Notes: generated by a model from the sequence alone, not told the origin. A stretch of 64,000 nucleotides of DNA from Bacteroidota bacterium (GCA_947469885.1 CANIQT010000002.1:248001-312000); one strand, 5' to 3'; positions 43,722 to 51,840 are shown, counted from the first letter of the stretch. Numbers and translations: made by a program.

Positions 43722-43752
43722 TTTGTTTTTGTTTTACGTTTGTAATTTTTAA

Positions 43753-43787
43753 TTTGAAATCTGAAATTTGAAATCTGTAATCTATCT
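43753..43787. repeat. Heptanucleotide tandem repeat (TTTGAAA/TCTGAAA)
   Basis: Units TTTGAAA, TCTGAAA, TTTGAAA, TCTGTAA, TCTATCT. Five 7-nt units upstream of the SBBP gene start. The 300 nt after it (to 44095) hold no gene that I can see. Confidence 0.65.
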
Positions 43788-44095
43788 GTTTCGTGTTATT
43801 TTAAAAAATTTATTAGTTGTATTATTCGCTGTTCTATTATTTTCAGGCGTTTTATTGTTAGCACCCGTGTTTTAGACTATTGTGAAATTCAGAGTGCAAA
43901 GTAGGGCAGAATTTGAATGGGTAGTGTTACACAACTTTAAAAAGCAGTTACACAATTCACAGATTTTATATTGTAATCAAAATTAAAAGATAGCAAACAA
44001 AAAAACTCCCACTTGCGTGTTTATTGCTGGTAACAGCTCCCAACCCTACATTTCCAACTTCATACAATCAGTCAATTATGTTTGTAAATTCAAAA

Positions 44096-44389
44096 AGTGT
44101 ATGGTACTATTCAACTAGTGTCATGTTCAATTCAACTTGTGTTTATGTTAAATGAAATGGAGTTTATTTTAAATGAAATGGAAACCATGTCGAACGAAAT
44201 GAAGACCATATCAAATGAAATGGAATCTATGTATAATGAAATGGTGACTATGTAAAATAAAATAGTGTCTAAGTCAAAAGAAATGCTGTCAATCTTATTT
44301 GAATTGTTGTCTATGTCAAATGAAATGTTGGTTCTGTTAATTGAAATGGTGTTTGTTTCAATCGAACCATACACAAGTTGAATCGAACG
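44096..44389. repeat. Array B: 14 consecutive 21-bp degenerate repeats with inverted ends
   Basis: Fourteen units of exactly 21 bp; consensus about GGTGTCTATGTCAAATGAAAT. The first unit, AGTGTATGGTACTATTCAACT, is the imperfect reverse complement of the end segment AGTTGAATCGAACGATACAC, so the array has inverted termini. In one plus frame the units read as heptapeptides M(S/L)NEMxT, but with a stop in the sixth M-unit, so coding is doubtful. No spacers, hence no CRISPR array. Confidence 0.85.
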
Positions 44390-44868
44390 ATACACTTTTG
44401 CAATTTACCCAGAGTACAAAAAAACAATTAGTATTTACGCCCCAATTATTTTTATTTAATAAAACCAAAAGTTTTAAAAACTACTGAAAAGTAAAAAAAT
44501 GAAATTTAAAACATGAAATCGCTAAAAACTCTTTTCCAGCAAAAGCTTGAGAGCATTTTAAGTGATTTACATAAAAAATATTTTGACTTGTTTTTTATTG
44601 GTCGAAAAAAAAGCCGAGTTATTAACATCATAACTTTTATTTTTTGCGATAATTCACATTGTTTTTTTGTTTTATTTATGTCACCATTTTGTTGAGGTTC
44701 AGAATAGTTGAAAATAAAAATTGTTAATAATGGTGTTGAAAAATTGGCTGAAAAAAAAGTCGAAAAAACCGATTTTTTTTTGGGAAGAAGTTGACTTAAC
44801 TTCGTAAGCGAAATCGCAAAAACAAAAATAATATTGTGGTGTCAACAAAACTAAAAAAACAAAAAGAC

Positions 44869-45087
44869 ATGAAAAAACAAACAAACAAAAATCAGAAAAA
44901 GGCAGGGAGCCAAAAAAATACTCCTGCAAAAAAAACAACACCGAAAAAAACATCGGTATCGAAAAAGGAAAACGAAAATTTATCGGAAGAAGAATATTTT
45001 ACCATCTATTTAGGAAATTATTTACGATGCCTAAATGTGGTGATTATTGGAGACCGCAGATATAGAATGAAACCAGATGACATATAA
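44869..45087 (+). CDS. Small basic hypothetical protein (72 aa)
   Basis: The ORF track starts at 44836; the ATG at 44869 (MKKQTNKNQKKAGSQKNTPA) is more likely. The N-terminal half is a Lys/Thr/Pro-rich disordered tail, and the C-terminal half has a compact-looking segment (LSEEEYFTIYLGNYLRCLNVVIIGDRRYRM). The contrast between halves argues for a real protein. No family recognised. It is the first of three small plus-strand ORFs, each starting with a Lys-rich segment, before the FN3-like gene. Confidence 0.5.
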   Translation: MKKQTNKNQKKAGSQKNTPAKKTTPKKTSVSKKENENLSEEEYFTIYLGNYLRCLNVVIIGDRRYRMKPDDI

Positions 45088-45168
45088 CTATATTTTAAAT
45101 AGTACGTTTAGTGTAAAGTAAAATTGAATGAAGTAATTAAATAATTTAACAACAAAACAATTTATAAA

Positions 45169-45342
45169 ATGAAAACCTTAAAAATTAAACCAAACAAAGT
45201 TGACAGAACAACTGCTTCGATAGCGGAAGAAAACAAATTACTAAAAACAAGAATTAACGAATTAACAGCAAAAGTAGCCCACCAAACTGCCGTGATGAAA
45301 TATTTTGATGTGTGGCAGAAACGAAAAGTACTGGACTTTTGA
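45169..45342 (+). CDS. Small coiled-coil protein (57 aa), below ORF-track length
   Basis: ATG at 45169 to TGA at 45340-45342. The product begins MKTLKIKPNKVDRTTASIAE and has a leucine-zipper-like helix (EENKLLKTRINELTAKVAHQ), ending KRKVLDF. No stop or odd codon use inside. It lies 81 nt after the previous small ORF and its stop is followed at once by an octanucleotide repeat array. A small DNA- or protein-binding helix is possible; the function is unknown. Confidence 0.5.
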   Translation: MKTLKIKPNKVDRTTASIAEENKLLKTRINELTAKVAHQTAVMKYFDVWQKRKVLDF

Positions 45343-45344
45343 TG

Positions 45345-45428
45345 GATGTGCCGATGTGCCGATGTGCTGATGTGCTGATGTGTAGATGTGCGGATGTACC
45401 AATGACCAATGAACAATGAACAATGAAC
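45345..45428. repeat. Octanucleotide array (GATGTGCC) followed by heptanucleotide array (AATGAAC)
   Basis: Seven 8-nt units (GATGTGCC, GATGTGCT and variants, 45345-45400) change directly into four 7-nt units (AATGACC, then AATGAAC three times, 45401-45428). Confidence 0.85.
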
Positions 45429-45457
45429 TAACAATTAACAATAAAAAACAAAAAACA

Positions 45458-45616
45458 ATGAGCAAAAAAACACAAACAACAAACAGACAAGACAGGACAG
45501 CAAAAGCTAAACCTGCAAAACAAAAAAAATCTACTAACCCCTACAGAGTAGTATCTGTGCAGGAACAGTTAAATATTTACAAAGATTATTTCAGAACATT
45601 TGGATTTCAGGTGTGA
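45458..45616 (+). CDS. Small basic hypothetical protein (52 aa)
   Basis: The internal ATG at 45458 (MSKKTQTTNRQDRTAKAKPA) is preferred over 45416, which lies in the repeat. Layout resembles the 44869 product: a basic disordered N-terminus, then a short structured-looking segment (VVSVQEQLNIYKDYFRTFGF). No family recognised. The repeat element at 45620 starts 4 nt after its stop. Confidence 0.45.
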   Translation: MSKKTQTTNRQDRTAKAKPAKQKKSTNPYRVVSVQEQLNIYKDYFRTFGFQV

Positions 45617-45619
45617 AGA

Positions 45620-45708
45620 GGTACAGATAACGAATGAAACGAATTTACGAATAAAAAAGAGGTGCTGATAATGGATTAGTAAATTCGAAACCATTCGTTA
45701 TCCGCACC
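45620..45708. repeat. 89-bp palindromic intergenic element, copy 2
   Basis: GGTACAGATAACGAATGAAACGAATTTA at the left is the imperfect inverse of TAAATTCGAAACCATTCGTTATCCGCACC at the right. The same end is found at 38331-38358. The rest of the gap to 45926 holds no gene. Confidence 0.75.
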
Positions 45709-45926
45709 CAAAGAAACTATCAATTGTCAGCGTGATTAACCAGTTAAAAAAAAGGAGGAACCCAAAAATGTAAAATAAAAGATGTACCAATGCACTTGGA
45801 GTGCCAATGTACTAACGACCGATGAATAAATAAGGTGAGTAAAAAAACAATAATTCAATAAAATTATAAATCAGGTTTCCACTATGTGCCCTTGCGGGCG
45901 GCTGAAGAAACCACAATACAACTAAA

Positions 45927-46535
45927 ATGAAATTAATAAAATTACCCAATTTAAGACCTATACCAAAACTATTGATTACCGGACAGTCAATTGTTGACAA
46001 AGTAATTGCATCAACCTGGTTTACGGGTACTACTGCATTAACAACTGCAGCACAAAATGCATTGTTTATACTTGACGCAGCAGCAGCAACAGCCCATGAA
46101 GGCAGTCCTTCTGATACACAAGCCATGTATGTGGCGGCTGTAGATGTTAGAGTTAAAATAATGGCAATTATTTTAATGGTGGACGGTGTAGCTATAAACA
46201 ACGTGCCTAATAAATCAGCAATTATAACTGCTGCCGGTTTACAGGAAAAAAGAACAGGAACAAGAAATGTTCAGGTTATTTCGGCAAAACCTGGAATTGA
46301 TGCAAGCAGTGTAATTGTAAGGTTAAAAGCACACAAAGGCTTTTCTTACAAAATTCAAATGCAGAAAGGAACCATTGTTGACCCTGATGCTTGGAGAGAC
46401 ATTACAACCTCCACCATTACCAAAGTACCAGTTAGCAATTTGGATTCGCTAAGTCAGTACTGGTTTCGGATGGCGCTCATCAAAGGAATTTCGCAGGGAG
46501 CTTTTTCCAGTCCGGTAAGCATTAGCATGCCGTAA
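45927..46535 (+). CDS. Uncharacterised protein with helical N-terminus and FN3-like C-terminus
   Basis: 202 residues without a signal peptide. Residues 1-105 are helical and Ala-rich (TTAAQNALFILDAAAATAHE, VDVRVKIMAIILMVDGVAIN). Residues 115-202 look like a fibronectin III domain (VIVRLKAHKGFSYKIQMQKG ... WRDITTSTITKVPVSNLDSL ... YWFRMALIKGISQGAFSSPV). I recall a widespread Bacteroidota family with this arrangement, annotated hypothetical or FN3, of unknown role. It ends before a good terminator. Three small ORFs lie upstream on the same strand, but repeats of 300 nt separate them, so an operon is not certain. Confidence 0.8.
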   Translation: MKLIKLPNLRPIPKLLITGQSIVDKVIASTWFTGTTALTTAAQNALFILDAAAATAHEGSPSDTQAMYVAAVDVRVKIMAIILMVDGVAINNVPNKSAIITAAGLQEKRTGTRNVQVISAKPGIDASSVIVRLKAHKGFSYKIQMQKGTIVDPDAWRDITTSTITKVPVSNLDSLSQYWFRMALIKGISQGAFSSPVSISMP

Positions 46536-46570
46536 ATGAATTGATACTTGGCAATTGATAGTTGACCACA

Positions 46571-46603
46571 AAAAAGTCTCGTAGAAATGCGGGACTTTTT
46601 TTA
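46571..46603 (+). terminator. Rho-independent terminator of the FN3-like gene
   Basis: AAAAAGTCTCG pairs with CGGGACTTTTT (one mismatch), followed by TTTATTT. Confidence 0.75.
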
Positions 46604-46626
46604 TTTAGCCATTTTTAAATTATCCT

Positions 46627-46634
46627 TATCTTTG
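46627..46634 (+). promoter_or_regulatory. Bacteroidota -7 box (TATCTTTG) for the thioredoxin-like gene
   Basis: TATCTTTG lies 20 nt before the ATG at 46654 and matches TAnnTTTG. Confidence 0.5.
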
Positions 46635-46653
46635 TAAAAAAATAAATAACAAC

Positions 46654-47169
46654 ATGAAAAAATATAGTTTTGTAGTAGTATTGTTTTTGATGAGTATGGT
46701 AAAACTTGCTACCGCTCAAGAAGCAGCCGCAGGAGGGAAATTAGAGTGGCACACGAGTTTGCAGGAAGCACACGAATTGTCGCAAACAAGCAAAAAACCA
46801 ATCTTTGCTTTTTTTACCGGAAGTGATTGGTGTGGATGGTGCAAAAGGTTGCAATACGATGTGTTTTCGAAACCTGAGTTTGTGGCATGGGCACAAAAAA
46901 ATGTGATATTGCTGGAACTTGATTTTCCACGGACGAAACAACTGCCTGCCGAACTTGCACAGCAAAATAGCGGTATGCAGCAGGCACTCAAAGTTACCGG
47001 ATACCCTACATGTTGGCTTTTGTTTACTGCCAAAGATGCAGCTACTAATAATTTCAGTTTAAATCCTGTTGGTTCGTTGGGCTACCCATCGGGTGCCGAG
47101 CAGGGTAAAGAGCAGGTACTTTTTCTGGAAAATGCCAACCGCATCATGGGACAGATTAAGGTGAATTAG
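46654..47169 (+). CDS. Exported thioredoxin-like protein (thioredoxin_7 type)
   Basis: 171 residues with a signal peptide (FVVVLFLMSMVKLATAQ), so periplasmic. Active site SDWCGWCKRL (about 55-64) has the CxxC pair, and VTGYPTCWLLFTAKD (about 110-124) provides the cis-Pro loop. The sequence HTSLQEAHELSQTSKKPIFA before the active site is typical of DUF255/thioredoxin_7-like proteins. Probable role is disulfide reduction or exchange for envelope proteins. Its stop overlaps a heptanucleotide repeat shared with the convergent rdgB. Confidence 0.9.
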   Translation: MKKYSFVVVLFLMSMVKLATAQEAAAGGKLEWHTSLQEAHELSQTSKKPIFAFFTGSDWCGWCKRLQYDVFSKPEFVAWAQKNVILLELDFPRTKQLPAELAQQNSGMQQALKVTGYPTCWLLFTAKDAATNNFSLNPVGSLGYPSGAEQGKEQVLFLENANRIMGQIKVN

Positions 47170-47203
47170 GATTTGGGATTTAAGATTTAGGATTTAAGAT
47201 TTT
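47169..47203. repeat. Heptanucleotide repeat (GGATTTA) across two convergent gene ends
   Basis: Units GGATTTG, GGATTTA, AGATTTA, GGATTTA, AGATTTT. They supply the final residues (ILNPKS) and the stop codon of rdgB and touch the last base of the thioredoxin-like gene. Confidence 0.8.
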
Positions 47204-47770
47204 TTTGAGGTACTCCACCAGTTTGTTCACTGCAATGGCGCGATGAGAAATTTTATTTTTTTCGGTCAATTCCATTTCAGCAAATGATAACGATTGCCCT
47301 TCGGGAACAAATATAGAGTCGTAACCAAAACCATTGTTTCCCAGCTTTTCATTCAAAATACTGCCTTTTATAATGCCTTCGAACTGAATTTCGTTACCGT
47401 CAATCACCAGAGAGATGATGGTTTTAAACCTTGCTTCTCGGTTTTCGATGCCTTTCATTTCGTCCAGCACTTTTGCTATATTATTATCAGCAATACAATC
47501 GACTCTGGCATAACGTGCGGAGTAAACTCCAGGGCGATTGTCCAGAGCCTCTATCTCTAGTCCGGTGTCGTCAGCAAAACAATTGTGATGATATTTTTCG
47601 TAAACATAAAACGATTTGAGCGCAGCATTTCCTTCAATGGTATCTTCTGTTTCCGGAATATCTTCCATACAATGCACATCGTGCAAACTCAACACTTTTA
47701 TACTTTCCGGAATCAATTGATTGATTTCGTTTACTTTATTTTTATTACGGGTAGCAAACACAAAAACCAT
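47180..47770 (-). CDS. rdgB: RdgB/HAM1 non-canonical purine NTP pyrophosphatase
   Basis: Removes dITP, XTP and related mutagenic nucleotides by hydrolysis to monophosphates. I use the ATG at 47770 (MVFVFATRNKNKVNEINQLI), giving 196 residues. A TACATTTG promoter box at 47803-47810 (minus) lies inside the longer ORF-track version. Motifs: FATRNKNKVNE (substrate/NTP loop), FADDTGLEIEALDNRPGVYSARYA (about 66-89), FGYDSIFVP (about 148-156) and KNKISHRAIAV (about 172-182). The C-terminus runs into a 7-nt repeat. Convergent with the thioredoxin-like gene. Confidence 0.95.
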   Translation of the reverse strand: MVFVFATRNKNKVNEINQLIPESIKVLSLHDVHCMEDIPETEDTIEGNAALKSFYVYEKYHHNCFADDTGLEIEALDNRPGVYSARYARVDCIADNNIAKVLDEMKGIENREARFKTIISLVIDGNEIQFEGIIKGSILNEKLGNNGFGYDSIFVPEGQSLSFAEMELTEKNKISHRAIAVNKLVEYLKKILNPKS

Positions 47771-47865
47771 TGGTTGTTTATTTAGGGAGTCACAAATGTA
47801 GTACAAATCATTCTTAATTACTAAATTTTATTACTTTTGGCTTCTCTAAAAAATAAAATTGTTTT

Positions 47866-48756
47866 ATGGGCAGACCGATTGATATGATGATTGTGGGAGC
47901 GCAGAAAGCAGGAACAACATCTCTTTTAAGATATTTGGGTGAACATCCTCAGTGTATAAGTCACCCTCAAAAGGAGTTTGCCTATTTTACTGACAAAGCC
48001 GAATACGCTGAAGGACTTGCGGCTGCATTGAAAAAATACTATTCTCACCAAAGTTATACTAATAACACAGTTGTTATTGCTAAAAATGCAGGACTTTTTA
48101 CGGACATGAATGGGCTGGCAAGATTAAAAAAAAATAATCCCAATTGCCAGTTGGTATTTATACTTCGCAACCCCGTGGAGCGTACTTATTCTTCGTATCT
48201 GATGGAGAAAAACTTTGGGACCGTAAAATTTGAGTTTGAGGATTTGCCAGAAATGATAAATAAACACCAAAATAATAACGAAAACACCTGGGATTTCGAT
48301 TTTTTTATTGAATATAGTTTATACTCCCATCATTTAAAAAACATTTATTCTCTTTTTTCGAAAGAGAATGTAAATATTGTGTTGTATGAAGATTTGAAAA
48401 ATGATACACAAGGGGTTTGTCGGAAGTTGTTTGAAAAGCTAAAAATTGATTCATCATTTATGCCAAATGTTGAATTGAAACACAATATTACTCAAAAAAC
48501 AAGGTCAAACTATTATGCAAGAGCGGTTAAACATTTGTTACGAAATCAAAACCCTATTAAGAAGTTTATTAAAAAATTTGTACCAGGACACAAGGTGTAT
48601 AAGTATGGTGAATTGTTGCGCGAAGCTAATAAAACAGAAAAAAAACACTCCCCAATTGATACTAATGTGAAAAAATTTTTAATTGAATATTATAGACCTT
48701 TTAATCATGAATTAGAAGAAATGATAGGCAAAGATTTATCGTTATGGAATAAATAA
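47866..48756 (+). CDS. Sulfotransferase family protein
   Basis: 296 residues. PAPS-binding 5'-phosphosulfate loop GAQKAGTTSLLRYLGEHP (about 9-26) and 3'-phosphate-binding region FILRNPVERTYSSYLM (about 99-114) are both clear, followed by VLYEDLKNDTQGVCRKLFEK (about 172-192). This is the Sulfotransfer_1-type layout, which transfers sulfate from PAPS to a sugar or lipid hydroxyl. It is the first gene of a co-directional glycan cluster, so a sulfated surface polysaccharide is a reasonable inference. An upstream TACTTTTG box (47832-47839) is a possible promoter. Confidence 0.92.
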   Translation: MGRPIDMMIVGAQKAGTTSLLRYLGEHPQCISHPQKEFAYFTDKAEYAEGLAAALKKYYSHQSYTNNTVVIAKNAGLFTDMNGLARLKKNNPNCQLVFILRNPVERTYSSYLMEKNFGTVKFEFEDLPEMINKHQNNNENTWDFDFFIEYSLYSHHLKNIYSLFSKENVNIVLYEDLKNDTQGVCRKLFEKLKIDSSFMPNVELKHNITQKTRSNYYARAVKHLLRNQNPIKKFIKKFVPGHKVYKYGELLREANKTEKKHSPIDTNVKKFLIEYYRPFNHELEEMIGKDLSLWNK

Positions 48757-48817
48757 ATTGAAAAGTCTGCAACCCTTTTGTAAATAATTAGCTACTGCTA
48801 CTACCCAAATAAGTAAT

Positions 48818-49720
48818 ATGAATTTTGAACAAATTAGCTACCAAAAGCACGAAAATTCTTACAAAGGTGAGAAAAATAATAGTGGGGCAATTGCACATTA
48901 TTCAAATTGGTTTGATAATTATACGGTAGATTTATGGAGGCATTTAGGAATGTTTTCGGTATTAAATCCATTGCTAGAAGATAAACCAGATTCAAAATGG
49001 ATTACAATTGGAGATGGACAATTTGGCACTGCTGCTACATATATTGAAAAAAAAGGAAGTAAAGCAACAGCAATTGATATAGATGATACTTTGCTTCAGA
49101 TTGCCTTTGAAAAGAAAATGATTAAACAATATAAGAAGTGTAATGCTGAAGCCTTACCTTTTGAAAATTCTTTTTTCGATTATTCTTATTGCAAGCAATC
49201 CTATCATCACTTTCCAAGACCTTTTGTTGCCCTTTACGAAATGATAAGAGTAAGTAAATATGCAGTAGTTTTAACTGAGCCCGCTGACTGGATACCTTTA
49301 CCGATTGTGGGAAGTATTTTACAAAAAATTAAAAGAGGTTTGAAAACCATACTTGGAAAAACAAATATTCATCATGATACGGGAAATTATGAACCTGACG
49401 GGAACTATGTGTTTACTATTTCGGAAAGGGAAATTGAAAAAATAGCGGTGGCATTAAATTTTCCGGCAATAGCTTATAAGCGATACAACGATATATACAT
49501 TCAGGGAGTAGAAAATAAAATGTATAACAAAACAGAACCTTTACTAAAAAAAATTAAACAAATAGCATTTATCAGAAAAATTAAAGAAAATTTTGGATTG
49601 CAACGACCTAATAATATTCAGATGATAATTTTTAAAACTCAGCCTTCTGAAAATGTAATTACAAAATTAAAAAAACAAAAATACAAGTATGTTTCGCTTC
49701 CAAAGAATCCTTATTTGTAG
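48818..49720 (+). CDS. SAM-dependent methyltransferase
   Basis: 300 residues. Methyltransf_11-like core with motif I ITIGDGQFGTAATYIE (about 68-83), acidic residues in TAIDIDDTLL (about 90-99), CNAEALPFENSFFDYSYC (about 113-130) and VSKYAVVLTEPADW (about 152-165). The N-terminal HENSYKGEKNNSGAIAHYS is less familiar. No transmembrane segments. It follows the sulfotransferase by 61 nt and probably methylates a glycan component; small-molecule methylation is an alternative. Confidence 0.85.
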   Translation: MNFEQISYQKHENSYKGEKNNSGAIAHYSNWFDNYTVDLWRHLGMFSVLNPLLEDKPDSKWITIGDGQFGTAATYIEKKGSKATAIDIDDTLLQIAFEKKMIKQYKKCNAEALPFENSFFDYSYCKQSYHHFPRPFVALYEMIRVSKYAVVLTEPADWIPLPIVGSILQKIKRGLKTILGKTNIHHDTGNYEPDGNYVFTISEREIEKIAVALNFPAIAYKRYNDIYIQGVENKMYNKTEPLLKKIKQIAFIRKIKENFGLQRPNNIQMIIFKTQPSENVITKLKKQKYKYVSLPKNPYL

Positions 49721-49973
49721 TTTAAAAAAGATTGTGACTTTTAAATTGGCAGAAATTGAAAAAACTAATTATTGTAAACAAACCTTGTAAATGAGGTAAC
49801 AATTTATTTTATCGTACCTTACATCAAAATACCAACAAGGGAATGCAGTTGACAATATGGATATGAAAAAAGAAGGAAATGAATTTTGAATACTTTAGCT
49901 ACTTTAGGCACGAACAAACTATAAAAATCCGAATGGAGCAACGTATGCTTTGTTAAAAATAAAAAATTAATAT
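49721..49973. other. Gap without a recognisable gene
   Basis: About 250 nt between the methyltransferase and the first GT2. All frames are short and interrupted. It might be the decayed 5' part of the GT2 gene or of another gene, but I see no match. Confidence 0.4.
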
Positions 49974-50957
49974 ATTATTTCAACTAAAATTTCCATAATA
50001 ACCCCTTCTTTCAATCAAGGAAAATATATTGAAGAATGTATTTTATCAGTAATTGAACAAAAATATGATAATGTTGAACATATTATTATAGATGGGGGAA
50101 GTACGGATACTACTTTAGATGTTATAAAAAAATATGAAAATCATCTGACCTATTGGGTAAGTGAAAAAGATAGTGGACAAAGTCAAGCAATTAATAAAGG
50201 ACTGAGGAAAGCAAGTGGCGAAATTGTTACTTGGCTTAATAGTGACGATTTGTATTTACCAAATACATTGCACAGGGTAGAAAAGTTATTTAAAGAGCAC
50301 AACACCATTGGATTATTGCATGGAAACTCTACTTTATTCGGAATGAATAAGCAAGAAAAAACCATTAAAGCCCCAACAACTGATTTGCAAGCAAAATACT
50401 TAGCTTACATACCTTACCCACAACCTTCCTCATTTTTTAAAAGAAGTATTTTAAATAATATAGGATTACTTAATGAAAATTTACATTACGGAATGGATTA
50501 TGACCTCCTTGTTCGAATTGCATTGAATTACGACATTTTACAAACAAATGATTTATTTTCAAAATACCGATTGCATTCGGAAAGCAAAACAAAACAAGGG
50601 TTAAATTTTGCAAAAGAATGGAGTATTGTATTCAGCAAGTTACTTCGCTCGATTCCGAAAACAGAGGATGCAAAAAAAGCATTGCAAATCTTAAATTTAT
50701 TTGATTCAGCAAATGATAAATTTGAGGTAACAAAGCAACCAGAAAACATCGAACTTTCTCTCCTATATTTTCTAAATACACAATTGCATTATTATTACGA
50801 AGCTCTTGAATTAAAAAAAACAATACAAATTGCATCTTTAATAAAAGAACTTGATAAGGAATTTTATAGAAAAGAAAAAATTAGGCAGATTTTCTCTAAA
50901 TCGAACTATTTGCATCCATCTGTAATCAATCTACTTCGTAACTTTACACGAAAATAA
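49974..50957 (+). CDS. Glycosyltransferase family 2 without a canonical start codon
   Basis: The ORF track begins at an internal TTG (50250), but the same frame is open from just after a TAA at 49968. It encodes the complete N-terminal GT-A core: KISIITPSFNQGKYIEECIL, then HIIIDGGSTDTTLDVI, SEKDSGQSQAINKGL and the DxD-like TWLNSDDLYLP. Between the TAA and this core the only codons are TAT ATT ATT TCA ACT, so no ATG, GTG or TTG is available. Initiation at ATT (49974 or 49977) or a lost start is implied. Family and activity (glycan sugar transfer) are clear; whether it is expressed is open. It is followed 4 nt later by a second GT2. Confidence 0.8.
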   Translation: MISTKISIITPSFNQGKYIEECILSVIEQKYDNVEHIIIDGGSTDTTLDVIKKYENHLTYWVSEKDSGQSQAINKGLRKASGEIVTWLNSDDLYLPNTLHRVEKLFKEHNTIGLLHGNSTLFGMNKQEKTIKAPTTDLQAKYLAYIPYPQPSSFFKRSILNNIGLLNENLHYGMDYDLLVRIALNYDILQTNDLFSKYRLHSESKTKQGLNFAKEWSIVFSKLLRSIPKTEDAKKALQILNLFDSANDKFEVTKQPENIELSLLYFLNTQLHYYYEALELKKTIQIASLIKELDKEFYRKEKIRQIFSKSNYLHPSVINLLRNFTRK

Positions 50958-50961
50958 TTAC

Positions 50962-51840
50962 ATGCCTTATTTCTCAATAATAATACCTACCTATAACCGA
51001 AGTTCAACAATACTAAAAACGATTGAGTCTGTTTTATCGCAAACATTTCAGAACTTTGAAATCATAATAATTGATGATGGAAGTACGGATAATACATTTG
51101 AGGAAATAGAACATCTAAAAACTAACAAGATAATTTATAAGAGGCAAAAAAATAATGAACGTGCTAATGCTAGAAACAATGGAATTGCACTTGCAAATGG
51201 TGATTATATAACATTTTTAGATTCTGACGATTTGTTTTATACCGCTCATTTGCAAATAGCATATGAAGCAATTACGACAAAAAATAATCCTGAAGTGCTA
51301 CACACCAGGTATGAAATAATAGACCAGGATGGCAAGGTTATTGAGAAAAAAAATATATTAGATTCAAATCTTAACAAAAATCTCATTTCTGGTAATTTCA
51401 TGAGTTGCAATGGAGTATTTTTAAGAAAAGATATAGCAGCGAGTAATTTATTTAATGAAGATCGAGAATTGTCTGGGCTTGAAGATTGGGAACTTTGGTT
51501 GCGAATTGCATCACAATATAAAATTCAATATAGTAATATTATAACATCCGCAATCGTAAACCATAATTCAAGATCTGTATTAACAACAAACAAAAATGAA
51601 CTAATTCTCAGAATAAAAGCGTTACTTAAACATGTTTTAATGAATAAAAATGTTGTAAATTATTATGATTCTGAATTCTATAAATTGAAATCCAGTTGTT
51701 ACTCTTACATAGCTTTACACATTGCACTGACAAAAAAAGACCGTTTAACGACCATTAAATATTTATTTAAAGGAATTAAAGAAAACCCAAAAAGTTTGTT
51801 CAGTAAAAGATTATTTGCAACACTTAAACATTTTATTTGA
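50962..51840 (+). CDS. Glycosyltransferase family 2
   Basis: 292 residues. GT-A core: FSIIIPTYNRSSTILKTIES (4-23), IIIIDDGSTDNTFEEI (about 35-50), ARNNGIALANGDYITFLDSDD (about 69-89) with the DxD motif, and LEDWELWLRIA (about 175-185). The C-terminal portion is helical with basic residues. Transfers a nucleotide-activated sugar to a growing glycan on the cytoplasmic face. It is 4 nt after the preceding GT2 and one nucleotide before the TTG start of the next gene. Confidence 0.93.
   Translation: MPYFSIIIPTYNRSSTILKTIESVLSQTFQNFEIIIIDDGSTDNTFEEIEHLKTNKIIYKRQKNNERANARNNGIALANGDYITFLDSDDLFYTAHLQIAYEAITTKNNPEVLHTRYEIIDQDGKVIEKKNILDSNLNKNLISGNFMSCNGVFLRKDIAASNLFNEDRELSGLEDWELWLRIASQYKIQYSNIITSAIVNHNSRSVLTTNKNELILRIKALLKHVLMNKNVVNYYDSEFYKLKSSCYSYIALHIALTKKDRLTTIKYLFKGIKENPKSLFSKRLFATLKHFI

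Noticed and set aside
24961-44389. CRISPR arrays at 24961 and 44096
   Set aside because: Units are contiguous and degenerate with no unique spacers, and no cas genes are in the window.
44132-44395. Minus-strand ORF across array B
   Set aside because: Product of the 21-bp period with no start context; the plus strand also reads as heptads with a stop.
44513-44695. 60-residue plus-strand ORF
   Set aside because: It has an ATG but an odd composition (Phe/Ile/Cys at the end), no promoter or neighbour support, and lies in AT-rich repeat surroundings. Not convincing.
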